From: Balanoglossus misakiensis | Lineage: Eukaryota; Hemichordata | DNA: 64,000 nt | Reading direction: 5' to 3' | Assembly: GCA_040954595.2 (NCBI GenBank) | Contig: CM082596.2 | Location: forward strand, 3,348,001-3,412,000 | Part shown: piece after piece, positions 1-12,002 of the stretch | Layout: each line of letters opens with the position of its first letter | Position numbering within the stretch: the stretch's first letter is position 1 | Program-made: the position numbers and the translations under genes | The notes under the pieces: generated by a model | The model's database searches: none | What the model saw: only the letters and a program-made list of their open reading frames with translations | What the model was told of the DNA's origin: nothing

Positions 1-1835
1 CTAATTGACACCTACTCTCATTATATATTTTACTTCAAAAACACAGCTGTCACAACGCAGCCTTGGAAATTACAATGCCTGTCTCAATGTCAGAATTGTC
101 AATATTGGAAATTTTTATTTTTAATATTAATCCGGTATGACATGGACATTTTTTTCTCTCTTTGTCAATATTTATGCTTTTTTATGGTCGGGACATTTAA
201 ATGGCTGTTGTGCGCATATTTTCAAGATAAATTATACCCCAGTGTTTTGTTTGTTTTTTAATTTCAGTGACCCTGGGACGCTCGCTCACCAACCTGTTGA
301 TGCAACCAAATAAGGTAACAGGTGTGAGGCTCCCTAACTTGGTCTGCATAAAATCTTGACTAAATATATAGCGTATCTCATATGTATAATCACTGAACTG
401 CGTGGGCAGACACTTTAGCAGCCTATGTGGTCCGTGACATAAGTTGGCTCAGCATGCAACCCAAACAGTGATTGTGAACGTTTTAGCGGAGAAAGCAGCT
501 TTTGAGATAAACGCTTTCAATTGACAGACACAACAGGAAATGTTTGGAGCATTACAACATCCCCTTGAAACTATTTAGTCTGCAGAAATGACTAAACAAG
601 TTCCTCCGCAAACCGATTCAGACTAGAGCTCACAAGGCCGTACGGCAGCCAGTCAGATTTTACACAAATGACGTTTTAATAGTTTTACATGTACTTCGCT
701 AAAAACAGAACGCAAACACCTGCTTTATCTCAGACTTCTGCAGATTCCTGCACTGACCTAAAAACTAAGTGACCTCAGCCAGCATCTAAACTGTGCACAC
801 ATATCCTTCATGGCTGTTTGCATAACTGAAAACTATTTGATAGTGTAGCTAGGATTATTATAAAGGCCTTATACAGCAACCTATCAGCATTGTTGACATG
901 CATTCAGGACGGGCATTAGCAGCAAGTTAATTTATCATTAAACGGCCTTGCTATTTCAATTCCCAGGTTGTCGATTATTTTTTCTCGTCTCTGTCAAAGA
1001 AAGCCATGAATTAGTAGTGACTGGGGGGATGGAGATCATACCACTTGCAATGGCAGACTACAAATGTAGTGCATTATCCGCAGTATCAAAATTTATATCT
1101 TGACTGGCCTTCAAAAAACACACATGAACATGGATGCATACTATATTCTAAATCATCAATCATTTCAAGGATCCGACCCATCTATCTTGATGCTTTTTCC
1201 ATAGTTTTGATCTTGCAGACTCAACTCAATGATCTGAATACATGTATGTGTTTCATTAGATTCCGTAAATGACCTGTCATATTATAACATTGTAAATATT
1301 CTATAACATGCATAATATTTTGCATATTATGAATTTTTTTAACTTATCATACTGTCGGGTATTTATAAATATTTCTGCCCTGGTCAGCTTCTAATATAGA
1401 ATTAGTAAGGCATGGGTTAATTTAACACTGTCTTATCTGAACATTTTAATCAGTATTAACACAACTACTATCAGAGCCTGGAATGTTTTCAGGTGTAATT
1501 AAGATTGAGGTGTATCATGAAATCTACACCGCCATTTGAAAAATAAAATACTAATAAGCCTTGGCTGAAAATAACGATTATGATTATCCTTGACAGCGGT
1601 CATTATGTTACCTTTCAGGTTATTTGAGAAGATCTTGCATACAGGGTTACAAATAGGACCCTTGAAAACCAGACATTAAACTATGTATAGAGTATGACTA
1701 ATATTGTTGTCATCATCACGAGTGCAGCTTTATGAAAATACCTTTGATGGTTCGTTGGCACCATGCCAACGTGATATGCTAATAATAATGCTGGTTGGTT
1801 GTTTACAAACAATATTGTGCGTGTTTGACACTAAC
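1..1835 (-). other. KLF6/7 intron 2, left part
   Basis: This lies downstream of the KLF exon 2 donor, so it should be intron. It is AT-rich and non-coding, with several AT-only stretches around 1290-1345. I searched the minus strand for the conserved codons of KLF fingers 2 and 3 and did not see them. The short open frames here have no recognisable similarity and no splice context. Confidence 0.6.
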
Positions 1836-4800
1836 CTGTGTGAGTTCTCTGGTGGGCTTTCAGATGGGAGCTCTTGGTGTACACTTTGCGGCAGCCGTTA
1901 AACTGACAGCGATGGATCCTTCGTTTGTTGTCCGGCGACTCGGATCGTTTCCCGAACGGCCTGGCCTGAGTCACATTTCTGCCGCGCTGTGTTCGCGTCG
2001 GTGATGCTGCCCCCGACGATGATGATGATGACGAACCGTTCAGCTTTGTCCCCTGTGGCAGTTTCGCGTTCTCCGGCGACGACGGCGGGGTCAGCGTCAC
2101 GTCGGAGACGACTTTGTGGGTTTTAAATGCTGATTTGAAAGGGTCAGAGGTCACAGGGGTGGAGGGTGAGAGTTCACCTGAGCTGTCCCACGATACAACA
2201 CTTGAGGTGGAACTCAAGCTTAGCGTGTCCAACGGTTTGTCGTTACTGTCACTGTCACTGAGGCTCTGTAGTTTCTCATCATCCCCGTACTGGAAAGGCA
2301 AAATAAATTTGTTCCAGGGGTTCTCTGCCTCCACGATCTTGGGGCAGTATTTATATTTGGATGGGCGTTCTGGTTTCAAGTATCTTTCCATCTCCAGACA
2401 TGTCTGCAAATTAATAACAAAAAGGCGAATTGTCAATTATCAGCACTATTCAGGCATTCCTAAAAGGCCTCAAAAAGATATCAATTTTCCCGTCGGATGT
2501 CTGTGTTCATCGCCATGATTGATACATGCTAGCCGAGAAAACCATTATAGACTCCCACACAGTATTTGCCAAGGGATTTAATGAAGTAGTCTTTGAGCAG
2601 TGTGCATGTTGACATGAAATAAACCGATCATTTTCGTTCCTTTTTTTTCTCAGACAGTCAAATCAATCAAGCTTCCTGCTGGATGGCAATCAGAAATAAC
2701 CTGAGCTGCCATTTGCTGTTGCTAAGCAGGAAATTGTTTGTTGTTAGCAACCGCCTCACTGCATGACCCAGTCTTGACAGATTCATAATTTATGCACTGA
2801 TAGTTCACAGATATAACCCACTGGGAATTAATTTTCAGTGTGTTTGGTTAAGTGGTGTGGGTATACTGACCTATTAATATTAGGTATCTGTTTTGTTTAG
2901 AGATGGGTATTTCTGCCAACTTTTTCAGTCCCCCCCCCCATCAATTTGTTATTATTATTCAGCCTTCAATTAAAGATGACTAATGCGCCATAATTTTGAG
3001 GAATTATGCAGTCCCACTGGGAAACCAATTTGGATAAAATACCGATAAATTGCGAACGGCAAGTTCATTGAACTACGTTTGCGAGCACAGCTTTTGGACA
3101 TCGCACAGATTCGGGAGAAACAGCGCCCGAAGGTGTCGGTTTGCAGGGAGGAAAAAAAAAAACAGAACAAGAGAAAACTTGTCCCATCAAGTCGACAGAA
3201 GCGATTAACAATACGGCCATAGAAATCTTCAGTGTCTTGAGTGTTTGCTAGCCTTGTGACCAATCTTTAGTCGGCCAATGGCCATGTGTGCATTCAACAA
3301 ATGCTGCTAATCTTGAGCAGACCTTCGGTAAAAAGGGTTTAATTGTCTGCTGGGGGTGCTGTACTACTCCCATAGTTAAAATTATCATCGCGCTGAAAGT
3401 TTTGTTTCGTCCTCTTAATAATTATCACTTTTTACACTGCAACAGCATCTGTGCCATCCATCTATATTAACGTTCTCTTGTACTTGAACTTCAGAATCTT
3501 AATTTCTCCAAAGCTGTGTACATCTCATGAGATTTACAGTCTATTTATCAGTGTATACCGGTAACCATGATTTTGTGTATCTTCCATTGCCAGCCTTCTC
3601 AACCTTGACCTGTTTGGTTTTGTAAACATTAAAATTCTAACCAAGTACTTGAACCCAAGGCTCTTGCTGTGGTAAACGCTTGCTGCATAATCAAAAAGAA
3701 CGGTTAACAGTTCCTAGACTCAAAGATTGCCTGGATAAGAATCTGTGCCTCGACTGTTTGACTATAAAACTTCCCATGCATAGCAGGCTGTTGATTTTTA
3801 TTTATTATCTGGTGTTATTTTGAATGTTTGTTTAAAAAAAAACGGGGCTGATAAATGAGATTTTTTCACATTTTTGGCCCACTCACACTTGCTCGGTCCC
3901 TTTAATTGTGTCACAACTCACTGGAGTAGAAACAGTGCAAACAATAGCACCTTGACTAAAAACCACTGCACAGTCATTCTCTATGACACCGCCTCCGCGC
4001 TGAAGTATGTGCAGAATGGCTTTATTTGTATTGTCAGCCCGATTGACTCTTTGGATTCTTGCCAAATAGTTTCCACTCATTAACATGACAAGGCGTCCCA
4101 CTACGAACACCCCCGTGGGCCAGTTTCCTCTTACCTGAGCTACGTGTACCACAACACAGCCACATGTCGGCTTTGCTACATGTACCTGCAGCCATGCACG
4201 CATTTCGCCCCCACAATCCCCTTTCACCAAGACACTGTCACAACTTGGTACTGGGACCTCGGGGTTACTGCATGACTCTGTCCCTTTAATAGTAACTGTG
4301 TCAGACTCAGACGTGATAAGGAAAAAAGTGGCCTTATTGTTGCCTCCTTCCTGTACACTGCCACAGAGTGTAAACATTTGGACAATATAGACACAATATA
4401 TGAGGAAGTGTACCTGAGAGCCCTGTTGTTTGGACAGACATTGTTGTAACAACAAATTACATATCTGGTTAAAAGCAGGCTTTTGGCCTTTCCGCCTGAG
4501 GAACTACAAGGGCATGCTTACACGAACGTATGAGACTGAAAACCGAGACGGAGCTGTGTTTTCGCATAACATGTGGAGCGACCACTTTGTGGTGTGTGCA
4601 CTGAGAAAATGTTATCTCTCACATGCAAAGTGCTCGGTCCACTGGTAACACTGTCTGCTACAGTGTGGAATAACAACCAAGGTTTCGGATGCCCACGCCA
4701 CGCCGCTGCGGCGGACAACACGATCATTCAAGAAGCGAAAGCAAGTGCCTGGGACCGGGTCATGCAAACTGACCCTCAGACATATGCTCACGTTTCATTT

Positions 4801-7459
4801 TACTGTTCGCCAAAGCCTGCCCGCAGCATGTACATGTACAACCATGAGTGACTTGGTGGTGATGATGTTACACGCGACTATCCATCATCCTCCTTGCAGT
4901 GAGTCCCCCGCTGCCCCTGAACTGCCACAAAACTATTCCAATAAAACCGTATCAAGGAACCTCCAGGCCAGCCGACATAAATAATACAGATTTCATTTTC
5001 TCGCATTGATTTTGTCCCAAAAAACACCAATTTTTTCTCTCTCTTCTTTTATTACTTCTTCACAGACGACATACGTTTCTTACGTTGTTCGAATTCCCAG
5101 ACAGATTCGAAGCAACCAGGAATGTAGCGACTACTCAGGCTGATCGATGTACCATAATCTTGACTACATTCTTTTTTTCTATTCGCAGATCTCCTGTAAC
5201 ACCTTACCCTGTTTGCTGTCCCTTTTCAAAATCCTACGCAAGGTATGTATTCACAGTGTGTGATCGGTCAAACCTCATTCACGTGTGACTTCTTACAATA
5301 CAGACCTGCATTGTTTGGGTGTTAGGTTTATTTTTATGAATGGCCTGGGAAAAGCCGTGGTAGGGCGAGTTAATCTGTCAAGCCTCTGTGGGAAATTCTT
5401 CCCCACTCAGTAATATCTTTCTGGGAAAATGGCCCCCTTCTTTGAATTGGCGGCGATTTAAATGGCCCTGTGAAGGAATCCCCACTATCATTCAAATGCC
5501 CTGTCTTGTCAAGTAGCCACTAGCTGACTCTAATTAAAGCAGATTCAATCAATGCCCGGAAAATCTCTTTAAAGATGCTAATCACCACATTCAATGGTCA
5601 TCATGTTCTTACAACCATGTTTTCAGCGTGTTTCTACTTCCTTTCTATCTATCAGTAAAGTGGTTTCCACGGTAACTTTGAAGTCTATGATTTCATTCAG
5701 CACATATGTGAGAGACATTCACAGCACTGGAATACTGTCAGACGTGAAAATTGTTTGGCAGTTCCATTGACAGGTTTTGCAGATTTGTGATTCACAATGA
5801 ATTTATTATAACAAGTTTAAAACATGATCTTGTTTTCACAAAAGTTCTGATTTGCGGCAAAGTTTTTCTACAGAGTAAATAAAAAGTTAACTTTTCTGTC
5901 ACCCTTTTAACAAACGCGTATTCGAACGGTCCGTGAGAATGTTTGGAGTAGTCGCTTCTAAAGGAACCTGTATCATAATTTATGCATTCCGCTGAAAAGT
6001 GGAGGAATGTGATTTTGGCATTTGCACTGGAGTGAATAGGACTACAAGAGCCTTTTGTGCGAGCCGCACAATGGAATCAATAGATACTTGGCATGCGAAG
6101 CTGAACAACGATTAATATGTAATGTGGGAACGGGTATTGACACCCACGTTGGGAGCAGGAGAGCGAAGATCTCCGACTTTATTTTTTTTCGGAGGTGGGG
6201 GGGGGGGGTGTTATATTGTAACTAATAACAACGTTGGCCCATGCGTGGTATGACCTCCTCACGATCGGTGCATGTATCTTATGAAACGGGACATTTACAA
6301 ATATTCACATGAGCAGCGATGTGATGACCTCTGTGTCCATATATGGGTATTTGTTTACGGGGTCATTGAGGGGTACCCACTCTACTCGCTAATCAAAACA
6401 TACTAGCAGCTACAAGATCAGCGGGCCATGCTAATCTTTCTTTTTTCGGCTCTGCCGCCGTCACACGTTCACGGGAAGTTTTATATTTTATCTAACCATA
6501 ACAACAGCATCGGGAGTTTCATATCCTCCCCGCCGATTGTTGCAATGTTGTGTGAAAACCTCAAAAACATGATTCAACAGAGAGAGACGAATTAAACACG
6601 ACTTGCTTCCGGGTGAGTTTGCGGTCGCCCAGCGGTCACCAACATCATATTTGCGGTGGCTCCGTCTCGCTGGTGACCCATAACAAAAATCTACATCGCT
6701 CTCTTTTCGATCGTTGCCAAAATTGATGCGATGCGCACGGAAGAGCGGATGGACACGGTTTTGAAAATTCCCTTCACGTACACCCCCGCTTGATCGAACG
6801 TGATTAATAAAACATTTGCAACGCTGTAACGTATAATTCAATGTCTGTGTCAATGAATGCTCTCGGTGGCCAATGAGAAGAGGCCATTCACGGCAAACGC
6901 GATACAGTTCCGCGTTTACTTCCCATACATGATGGCCCAAAAACGGCTGATTAGCACATTAAAATGTGTAGACGTACTCTCGCATTTTCGATTACATGTG
7001 GCGGTCACGAACAAGAATTTAGACTGCATCGCTATATTTTTTCCCCACCCGAAACACGTCCCCGACAGTATAGACATTCATTGAAATATATTTGACAGCG
7101 CGCTTTGAAATGTACATGACAGTGCGCTCATGAAATGTACATATGACAGTGCGCTCTGAAATGTACACCAGTGCTACGGATGTGAGTCAAAATCATGTGA
7201 TTTCGTTACAATATCCGATACAGAAATCTGACAGTTTACTTCCATATCGCCAAATAAGGTCTGCACGGCTTTGCAAATTTTTCCCTGGATTAAATGCACC
7301 ATAAAATACGCAAAAATAGTAAAATACAATAAAATTTTATATGTGATTAATGCTTACTTGATGCCAATGTTCTTCTAGTGACGGGAGCGCAGAAAAATAG
7401 CCCGTGTTGTGGACTACCTCAAGCTCATTGAATATTCCCGAACTCGGCAAAATATCCAT
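1836..7459 (-). CDS. klf6/7: Krüppel-like factor of the KLF6/7 group, 5' two coding exons (3' part outside window)
   Basis: Nuclear zinc-finger transcription factor expected to bind GC-rich/CACCC promoter elements. Coding exon 1 is 7358-7459: 34 residues beginning MDILPSSG and containing [13 protein letters not shown], the conserved KLF6/7 N-terminal motif. It ends at a GTAAGC donor. Exon 2 is 1836-2403, entered after TTGCAG in phase 0. It begins TCLEMERYL, matching the family, then has an acidic and serine-rich region, the conserved TLTPPSSPE motif, a poly-Ser tract, and finger 1 ([19 protein letters not shown] to HTG). It ends at a GTTAGT donor in phase 1, directly after HTG; I recall the family splitting here too. 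About 223 residues are present. Fingers 2 and 3 should lie to the left; I found no match to them in 1-1835. The start is chosen from the family's N-terminus. KLF6 and KLF7 are one gene in many invertebrates, so I do not choose between them. Confidence 0.93.
2404..7357 (-). other. KLF6/7 intron 1 (about 4.95 kb)
   Basis: Bounded by a minus-strand GT donor (7357-7356) and AG acceptor (2405-2404) that join two family-matching coding pieces in phase 0. It holds homopolymer runs (C run near 2931, G run near 6197), a short minisatellite at 7094-7168 and a perfect CArG-type decamer at 6337-6346. Two minus-strand open frames (3883-4455 and 6488-6940) are longer than usual for AT-rich DNA, but I recognise neither and see no exon signals for them. 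Confidence 0.75.
7094..7168. repeat. Short minisatellite, three 24-27 bp units
   Basis: Three successive units share GACAGYGCGCT followed by GAAATGTACA, with small indels between them. They lie in KLF intron 1, about 190 bp downstream of the exon 1 donor in the gene's direction. Confidence 0.7.
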
Positions 7460-7900
7460 CTGCAATGCTATGGAAAGCCAAAAGGCTGAAGAAAATCTGA
7501 GAATACCGACTGTCTGAGTAGGGCCAAAATAACACGACAGGTTGTGTGTGCGTTGACTGTAGACAGCTAGGCAGATATCACTGATCACGGGTTAGAGTAA
7601 CCCCAGATCCCGACATGTAAATAGCGCTACAGAAGTGGACGGCCCCTTGTTTTGAGAACCAACCAATGATCAGACGACTTTTGTCAAGTAAATTACCACT
7701 GCCAAGGCTGGAGCCAATGATAGTACCCGTTGTGTTTTCAACGCAATGCCCTGTGCACTCAAGCTTGCAAAGGGCTACCATGATTGGCCTGGTGCTCGGT
7801 AACTGTGAGCCCATATATGGGAAAAGTGGAATGTTAATAAGCATTTCTATTTTTAGCACCCTATATAAAGCCGTGCAGCGATGGCGCTTACATCGCTCAT
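7460..7900 (-). promoter_or_regulatory. Probable KLF6/7 5' UTR and proximal promoter with CCAAT and CArG boxes
   Basis: Just upstream of the KLF start codon there are three CCAAT-type pentamers (7663-7667, 7714-7718, and in the other orientation 7783-7787) and a perfect CArG box, CCATATATGG, at 7811-7820. CArG boxes bind serum response factor and are typical of immediate-early genes. KLF6 is known to behave as one in vertebrates. The transcription start is not determined. A TATA-like CTATATAAAG at 7864-7873 is better oriented for the plus strand. Confidence 0.45.
7811..7820. promoter_or_regulatory. CArG box (SRF-type site)
   Basis: CCATATATGG matches CC(A/T)6GG exactly. It lies about 350 bp upstream of the KLF start codon. 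An identical decamer occurs at 6337-6346 in intron 1. Binding is inferred from sequence only. Confidence 0.5.
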
Positions 7901-10428
7901 TCTGCCGTCAATGAGTCATCTAGTAAACAGCGCTGTGTTGAGGTCTCCTCCGAGCACGAACCTTGTGAATAACGTTTTCAACAATTTATCCCAAATGTAA
8001 ATTTACAGATCCAAATATTTCGCCATTTGCGATGCATAATATAAAGATATAGACATCTGTAATATTTTTCACCAGTTCACATGTCAGTTTCAGTACCGCT
8101 TCCGCTCATTACAGAACATAGTAGTAATACAAAGTACGAGCGAGTATGTTTCCGTATAGAAAGTTGGTATATGTCGAGAGTTTTTCTTTGTACGCCAATC
8201 ACATGCGCATGACAAATGATTTAATTCAGTGTTGAACCCCTATATGAGAAAAACTAACTTTCTTATTCGACCAAACGGGATATAAAAGTCGTAAGTTGTT
8301 CAGAAAGTTCTGAAAGAAGTTCCCGATGCAGATAACCTCTACGTTGCCGGTCAATCCCGGCCGTTCCCCGATAAAAGTGAACACTAAGACCTTTCTTAAA
8401 AGCAAAAGTTTCATAATGCTTGATACAGTGTAATGGATATTTAAACTTTTGATAACATTTCATATGACTGGTCTGTGATCGCCAATCCGAGGTGAGTGAT
8501 TTTGCATGACCTGTTAGTGTCATCGAACTTAATTCGGGTCTTTGTAAAACTTTCAATGCGAAATCACACATCGTCAAACCTGCTGATTACGATCCATTCT
8601 CGTGCAGTTTTAGAATTTTTTGGAACTATCGATAACCTGATTACTAGTAATGCAAAAGGTAACTTCTGTTGTGAGATATCCTAGCTTTTCATGAAATGGA
8701 CAATACGCAATCAAAGATTCGAGTTCATCGTGGTTTAGAGATTTGAAACAGACGCAACAGTATATTTCCAGGACAAAAATACCGAATAAAAACAGCCAAA
8801 GGTTACTCCAGCTAATGGATCTTCAATCTAATTACATTTTACGTTAATGAAATAACTATTTTGTATGCACACTCGAACTTATATCATCAATTTGCACTGT
8901 CGTAGAGATTATGTCTAACGAAAGATACAGACATTGTACAATCTATCGAACGATGGCGCTATATCATTCCGGATTGTCAGACCCCTGGACACCAAGTGTG
9001 TAGCGTGGATTCAACGAGCGACTTTCATCGCGAGTGATGCGATAGTAAACACTTTAATTCGGCAAAATATTTTCCGACTTCTCCGATACAATATTTAAAT
9101 AATATCTCAAGCCTATTCTGACAAAAAATAGCACAAGGGTGGTTGTATCTACAAACTTCTAGTTCGTAAAAAAGTTAGCATCATGTTTCCATGGCATCCG
9201 ACTGCGCAAGTTGCTATTTTTAAACAACTGAGTCCAGATATACTGATATACGATTATCCACGTGACTCGCCGAAAGCGTTATAAAACATAAATTGTGGAA
9301 ATTTTCGTCATCAAGGCAATATCCAAAATAGTTGTTAAATTACGGACGGATTGATATTATTGGCCCAAAGCAAAATCTGTTGGTTTCAAAGCCGAAATCG
9401 AAAGTTGTTTATCGCAAACCGTGACCACACCCAATACTTAGTTATAACGGATATTTTCGTCACCTTTTCCGCAACAAGACTGGTCCCGACAGATCAGAAG
9501 GCCGACTCATTCAGAATATACATTACAGTTAGAATATCAGTAAACTTTCTTGGACTCCGAGAATAATGCAATCGAAAGCATTGAATGGTTCTCCACCCAC
9601 CCACGGAATCATTGTGGACTTGGGCGTTTAATGCATATACGCAAGCAACTTCGTAATACGCTTCGGAATCTACATCAGCAATGCGTCTCTCGGTGGCATT
9701 TCGGTTCTCTTAGTCATCACCGGGGAATTATTTTGCACCAGCTATCTAACTTTAAGTCGGCGTCGGTAAGCACTAATATTTTGGCGAAACTCCGAACATC
9801 TGCCTGCCGCTGTTCTCTTTGTTAGCTTCAGGCTTCAAACGCTTTGTTCGCGGGCCTCACACCTGCCGAAGTACAAATAAACAATACGCCCCACGGAAAA
9901 TTCAACTCTCCGAAATGACTTGGAAATTTTGAAATGCGTCTACGGAAAGAAACACTGCAGTGGACTTACCTCACTCTTTTCCGCAACTCGGGCGATGAGT
10001 GTGACTCTGCTGGTGTCATTTTTGCTTCACCGCCGGCCATGGACTGTTCATATATGGGTGTCGCAGTATACAGACAGTTTGCAACGCGCAGTTGTAGACA
10101 CAGTAGGTGTGGTACTCTATACCCTGTACTGTGTGTTGCATACAGCGGTCATCGCACACAATCGAACATGCATAATTAATGATTACGCTCTTGCCGGGCG
10201 TACCCGCGTGGTTCAGCTGACAGCCACGCGTTTCATATGTTAACTGCCCCACTTATGAAAGGTCGGCTGATGGCGAGATAAATATCATTTTCAAAAAGAT
10301 ATATGAAATAAATCATGACGTACCGAAGCGTGTGATGCGAGTGGTCAACATTTAAGCGTTTTGTGATTTGTTCAAAGGACGTGCGATTTCGCTCTATAGA
10401 TATTCGCGCAGAATTTAATTGCAATATA

Positions 10429-10463
<35 letters not shown>

Positions 10464-10482
10464 CCATCATCATCACCATCAC

Positions 10483-10517
<35 letters not shown>

Positions 10518-11340
10518 CCATCACCATCATCATCATCATCATCATCATCATACGACAATTGTGGACAGTATGCGATTACAATTTCATGTGTCACTTTTAT
10601 AATTCTAATTATAATATAAACTTCTCGGTGTTATTTATTCAACATCACGCCTTAATATTAGAAATCAAAATTGTCTAGATTGTTCATAGGCCACAGTATA
10701 TGTAAAATTCCTAATTGAGTCTGTCCCGAGATTTGAGGTTCCGCAGAGACGCCTCACTTCGACAATTCTCAGAAAATGAAAACACTTTTAACATGCGCGT
10801 TAAACTAGGGATCGCCGAGTTTTCAACTTGGAAAATTGTGTTCCTGTAAGGACGCATTTGATATTTGTGAAACACGCTCGACAAAAAGAAACACCTCCGC
10901 TACGTGCTTTAATCGCCTGCTTTTCAGTTGTTGTCAGGGCCACATGGTCTTTCAATAGTTTGCGCATGTTGATGGTTATCAGTATGGACTGTTCACCAAG
11001 CTTTGGGAAGCTGACCAGCATACTTTTATGTTTTGTTGAAAAAAACGTCCCTCCATGATGGAGGAACGCGGTGGAGGAACCGCGATGTCATGTTGTATGA
11101 TCACTTATGCGCAAGCGACAACGAAACAAATGCCCTCTATCCTAAATTATTGAAAAGTCACGAAGTGTCACCTTTGTCCTAGTTTAACTCATTTGCAGTG
11201 CGTTTACTTTTTAAAAAAAAGTGGATGTAAAATTCTATAAGTTTTGCTGAACAAAGTTTATAATTCCTAAACGCTTGCTTTAGGCCTACTTAACTTTAAA
11301 GTAGTTAGTTCATGAAATGAACAAGGTCTCGCTAAGAGGC
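7901..11340. other. Intergenic region between divergent KLF6/7 and zinc-finger genes
   Basis: I see no gene in this stretch. It is AT-rich with scattered short open frames that lack codon structure or splice context. It contains the long CAT microsatellite (10429-10551) and two small adjacent perfect stem-loops near 11050-11084 (CCTCCAT/ATGGAGG and CGCGGT/ACCGCG). Enhancers for either neighbour could lie here, but none is identifiable. Confidence 0.6.
10429..10551. repeat. (CAT)n microsatellite, 41 triplets
   Basis: A run of 123 bases of CAT triplets interrupted by several CAC triplets. In other frames it reads as long poly-His or poly-Ser, which is a by-product of the repeat. The interruptions suggest an old but length-variable locus. 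Confidence 0.97.
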
Positions 11341-11388
11341 CAGGCTAGGGGGTCAGGGGCTTCCCCTGTTACCCACAAAGCATTGCAA

Positions 11389-11477
11389 ACAAAATGGCGA
11401 CCACCATGAGTAGATAAACAAGAGTATTTCCGATTCAAAGTTTGGCAGTATTACGGTAGTTTTCACACTCCCACTCG
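11389..11477 (+). promoter_or_regulatory. Probable first (non-coding) exon and YY1-like element of the zinc-finger gene
   Basis: ACAAAATGGCGA at 11389-11400 matches the YY1 core seen just downstream of the start sites of many broadly expressed genes. It overlaps a 7-codon upstream open frame (ATG 11394, stop 11415-11417). A good donor, CTCG|GTGAGT, follows at 11477/11478. A polypyrimidine tract and TGCAG acceptor (exon from 11926) precede the first coding exon. The 5' UTR structure is inferred from signals only. Confidence 0.35.
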
Positions 11478-11640
11478 GTGAGTTTGTGGTGTTTTAACGA
11501 TTTGATGGATGTGACTTTGCTTTGCTATGACGTACACAGAGGGGAAAACGGCGCACAAGGTTGTGCAGTGTTTATTAGTTACGGAGTGAACGAGTTTGTT
11601 GCCCTACCCAACTTGTCCCAAATTCTGAGTACTATCTACC

Positions 11641-11808
11641 TAGCTGCAATGAATGTAGCCCTGGTGGGTTGGTTGATCGCTGACGGGGGGCTTGATCGCT
11701 GTTGGCCTGGTGGGGTTGGTTGATCGCTGACGGGGGGCTTGATCACTGACGGCCCCACCAGGCCGTCAGCGATCAACCAACCCACCAGGGCTACAATTAT
11801 TGCAGCTA
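11641..11808. repeat. Hairpin element: inverted repeat with internal direct repeats
   Basis: Positions 11655-11686 and 11763-11794 are perfect 32-bp inverted repeats. The match extends outward to 11641 and 11808 with about two mismatches. Inside, a unit containing GGTTGATCGCTGACGGGGGG is tandemly repeated (near 11670 and 11715), and a second inverted pair (GGCCTGGTGGGG / CCCCACCAGGCC) is nested within. It is a MITE-like or duplication-plus-inversion structure in the 5' intron of the zinc-finger gene. No transposase is seen. Confidence 0.75.
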
Positions 11809-12002
11809 CTACATGTATCTACCAAAATGACTCATGCATGTACTGCCGAGTGGAAGGGGGCTACGGACGCTACCCGAAATGGCAGTTAATGAATATACTC
11901 AATACTGCTGGTTTTTTTTCTGCAGGCGCAAAAAAGTTGAAACTGCAAGTGTACAGTTTAAACTCCATTCCACCAACTTGTGTTGTACAGAAAGAAACCG
12001 AC

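Noticed and set aside
6488-6940. 150-codon minus-strand frame in KLF intron 1
   Set aside because: No recognisable domain, no splice sites in phase with KLF exons, and composition unlike the neighbouring coding sequence.
7864-7873. TATA box for a plus-strand gene near 7.9 kb
   Set aside because: CTATATAAAG is a good match, but no coding exon follows on the plus strand within several kilobases.
10363-10619. Open frames with long poly-His and poly-Ser
   Set aside because: They are translations of the (CAT)n microsatellite; no coding signal flanks it.
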